Assembly (NCBI GenBank): GCA_905214105.1
Contig: CAJMKK010000002.1
Span: 186,001-250,000, forward strand
DNA: 64,000 bases
DNA from: an uncultured bacterium
GTDB lineage: Bacteria; Actinomycetota; Coriobacteriia; Coriobacteriales; Coriobacteriaceae
Reading direction: 5' to 3'
The notes beneath the pieces were generated by a model, which worked only from the letters and a program-made list of their open reading frames with translations, searched no databases and had not been told where the DNA came from. Below, piece by piece: positions 62,959-64,000 of the stretch. Both the position numbers and the translations under genes were made by a program. The number at the start of each line of letters is the position of its first letter. The first letter of the stretch is position 1.

Positions 62959-63966
62959 TTACTCGGCGTGTGCGTAATCCACCTTGGCGCGGCGGGCGGT
63001 AGCCTTCTCCCAATCGCTGGTGCCCTCAAAGACATCCTGCTTGTAGGGGTTGCGGCCGAGCTTCTTGGCACGGTAGGCGACGTAGATGATTGCGGCGACG
63101 TTGGCGACCAGTGCGGCGATTGAGACCGCGGTAGCGGCGCCGGGGTCGAGCGTGGAGTGGGTCACAAAGATGGACTCCTCCTGGAAGAACGGGAACACCT
63201 GGGCAAACATGCACCAAATGGCCAGCGTAAAGGCGCGGTTCTGAATCCAGCCGCCCTTGTTCCAGATAAAGGCGGCGACGGTGGGCGCCAGCAGCAGCGC
63301 AAAGCCGCAGAACCAGGAGTGGGTGGGCAGGCAGTTGTAGGTGTAGCAGAAGTTCCAGATATCGTAGGCGATGATGTAGACCCAGGTCATATCGGGCCAC
63401 AGCATGTCGGTCTTGTCCTCGGAGGCGTAGACGCTCCACCAACCGGTCATGCAGAAGATGTTGATGATACCGGCGATGCCGTTGAACACGTTGTTCCAGC
63501 CGGCCAGCTGCGTAGCACCTTCGGAGGTGACCCAAGTGGACTGGCCCAGGACAAAGAAGTGATAGGCGCTCTCAAAGTCGGACACGACGGCGATCATGAT
63601 GTTGATGGCGACGATCACAAACGGCCACGCGCGGAACCAGTGTGCCTTGCCGATCTTGCCCCACTGATACTTAATGGCGATGAAGCCCCAGCAACCGGCC
63701 AACGCCGCGTAGACCTTGGCGTAGTGGAACCAGCTGTTCTGGTACACATGGGTGGGGTTGGTGAGCGCCCACTCGGCACCCTGTGAGACGCCAATGGCGA
63801 TGGCGACGCAGTAGATGGTCATGGCCAGCGGAGCCACGCCAAAGATGATTGCCGCGCCCAGCTTGGTGCGGCGGCCGACCTCGTTGAGCACGATCAGGCC
63901 AATAAAGACCATGGCCCAGCCGGCCCAGTGGATAAGGGTATCGCTACCCCAAACATCGAACAGCAT
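62959..63966 (-). CDS. DUF5692-type polytopic membrane protein
   Basis: The 335-residue protein has about nine hydrophobic helices (IHWAGWAMVFIGLIVLNEVG; AAIIFGVAPLAMTIYCVAIAIG; VSIAALVANVAAIIYVAY) and many Trp, with conserved-looking WNFCYTYNCLPTHSWFCG. It ends in a short basic cytoplasmic tail. The layout fits DUF5692, a family of unknown function common in gut Actinobacteria and Firmicutes. GGAGAGC precedes the ATG, and a strong terminator follows. Confidence 0.78.
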   Translation of the reverse strand: MLFDVWGSDTLIHWAGWAMVFIGLIVLNEVGRRTKLGAAIIFGVAPLAMTIYCVAIAIGVSQGAEWALTNPTHVYQNSWFHYAKVYAALAGCWGFIAIKYQWGKIGKAHWFRAWPFVIVAINIMIAVVSDFESAYHFFVLGQSTWVTSEGATQLAGWNNVFNGIAGIINIFCMTGWWSVYASEDKTDMLWPDMTWVYIIAYDIWNFCYTYNCLPTHSWFCGFALLLAPTVAAFIWNKGGWIQNRAFTLAIWCMFAQVFPFFQEESIFVTHSTLDPGAATAVSIAALVANVAAIIYVAYRAKKLGRNPYKQDVFEGTSDWEKATARRAKVDYAHAE

Positions 63967-64000
63967 GCTGCTCTCCTTTCACACGCCCGCGGCCCCTCTT

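Overview
The window looks like chromosomal DNA of a high-GC gut actinobacterium of class Coriobacteriia, most likely Collinsella or a close relative. The evidence is a dnaK-grpE-dnaJ-hspR operon of actinobacterial type, membrane-bound LuxR regulators, strong GGAGG ribosome binding sites, a high G+C content, and many different short palindromic intergenic repeats. The genus is inferred from gene content and was not tested by a search. No rRNA, tRNA, CRISPR array or prophage was seen.

Layout. 1-1622: end of a NarL-type sensor kinase and its response regulator. 1814-6111 (minus): a DUF4428 zinc-ribbon protein (with a premature stop), a zinc-ribbon membrane protein, an SPFH protein and a lipoprotein, resembling a membrane-stress set. 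6292-12844: a carbohydrate locus with a DUF1593 hydrolase, an esterase, a PTS EIIBC transporter and a DUF4038 glycosidase. 13183-18437: a membrane LuxR regulator and a group of poorly known secreted or zinc-ribbon proteins. 18517-21283: a frameshifted magnesium ATPase. 21719-23390: pyrE and an XRE regulator fused to a desulfoferrodoxin-like domain. 23533-30472: a second sugar locus (RpiR and AraC regulators, a large glycosidase, a GH1 phospho-glucosidase, a glucose-type EIIA). 31693-38535: hydrogenase maturation hypF-hypC-hypD-hypE with a HAD phosphatase, next to nikR. 38757-41629: thioredoxin, a truncated GHKL kinase and membrane proteins. 41627-43326: an intact IS3-family element abutting a degenerate one. 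43887-47753: nadA-nadB-nadC-niaR under a striking palindromic operator. 47953-53168: ferredoxin, then dnaK-grpE-dnaJ-hspR. 53558-60772: an aconitase-family hydratase, two small membrane proteins and clpB. 60906-63966: a small acidic protein, a membrane-anchored protein and a DUF5692 membrane protein.

How the genes work together. HspR probably represses both its own dnaK operon and clpB, because the two promoters share a 35-base motif. NiaR closes a feedback loop on NAD synthesis. The hyp genes and nikR together point to a nickel-iron hydrogenase encoded elsewhere. The separate EIIA and EIIBC genes may act as one PTS.

The most unusual content is non-coding. At least six families of palindromic repeats fill the intergenic spaces. 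The best is a multi-hairpin element that begins exactly at the TAG stop codon of the upstream gene (after pyrE, a lipoprotein gene, hypD and, shortened, hspR). Its stems differ in sequence between copies but keep their pairing, while its loops and linker are conserved. Several genes carry single-base lesions (the DUF4428 gene, mgtA, the 14873 gene), which may be real decay or sequencing error.
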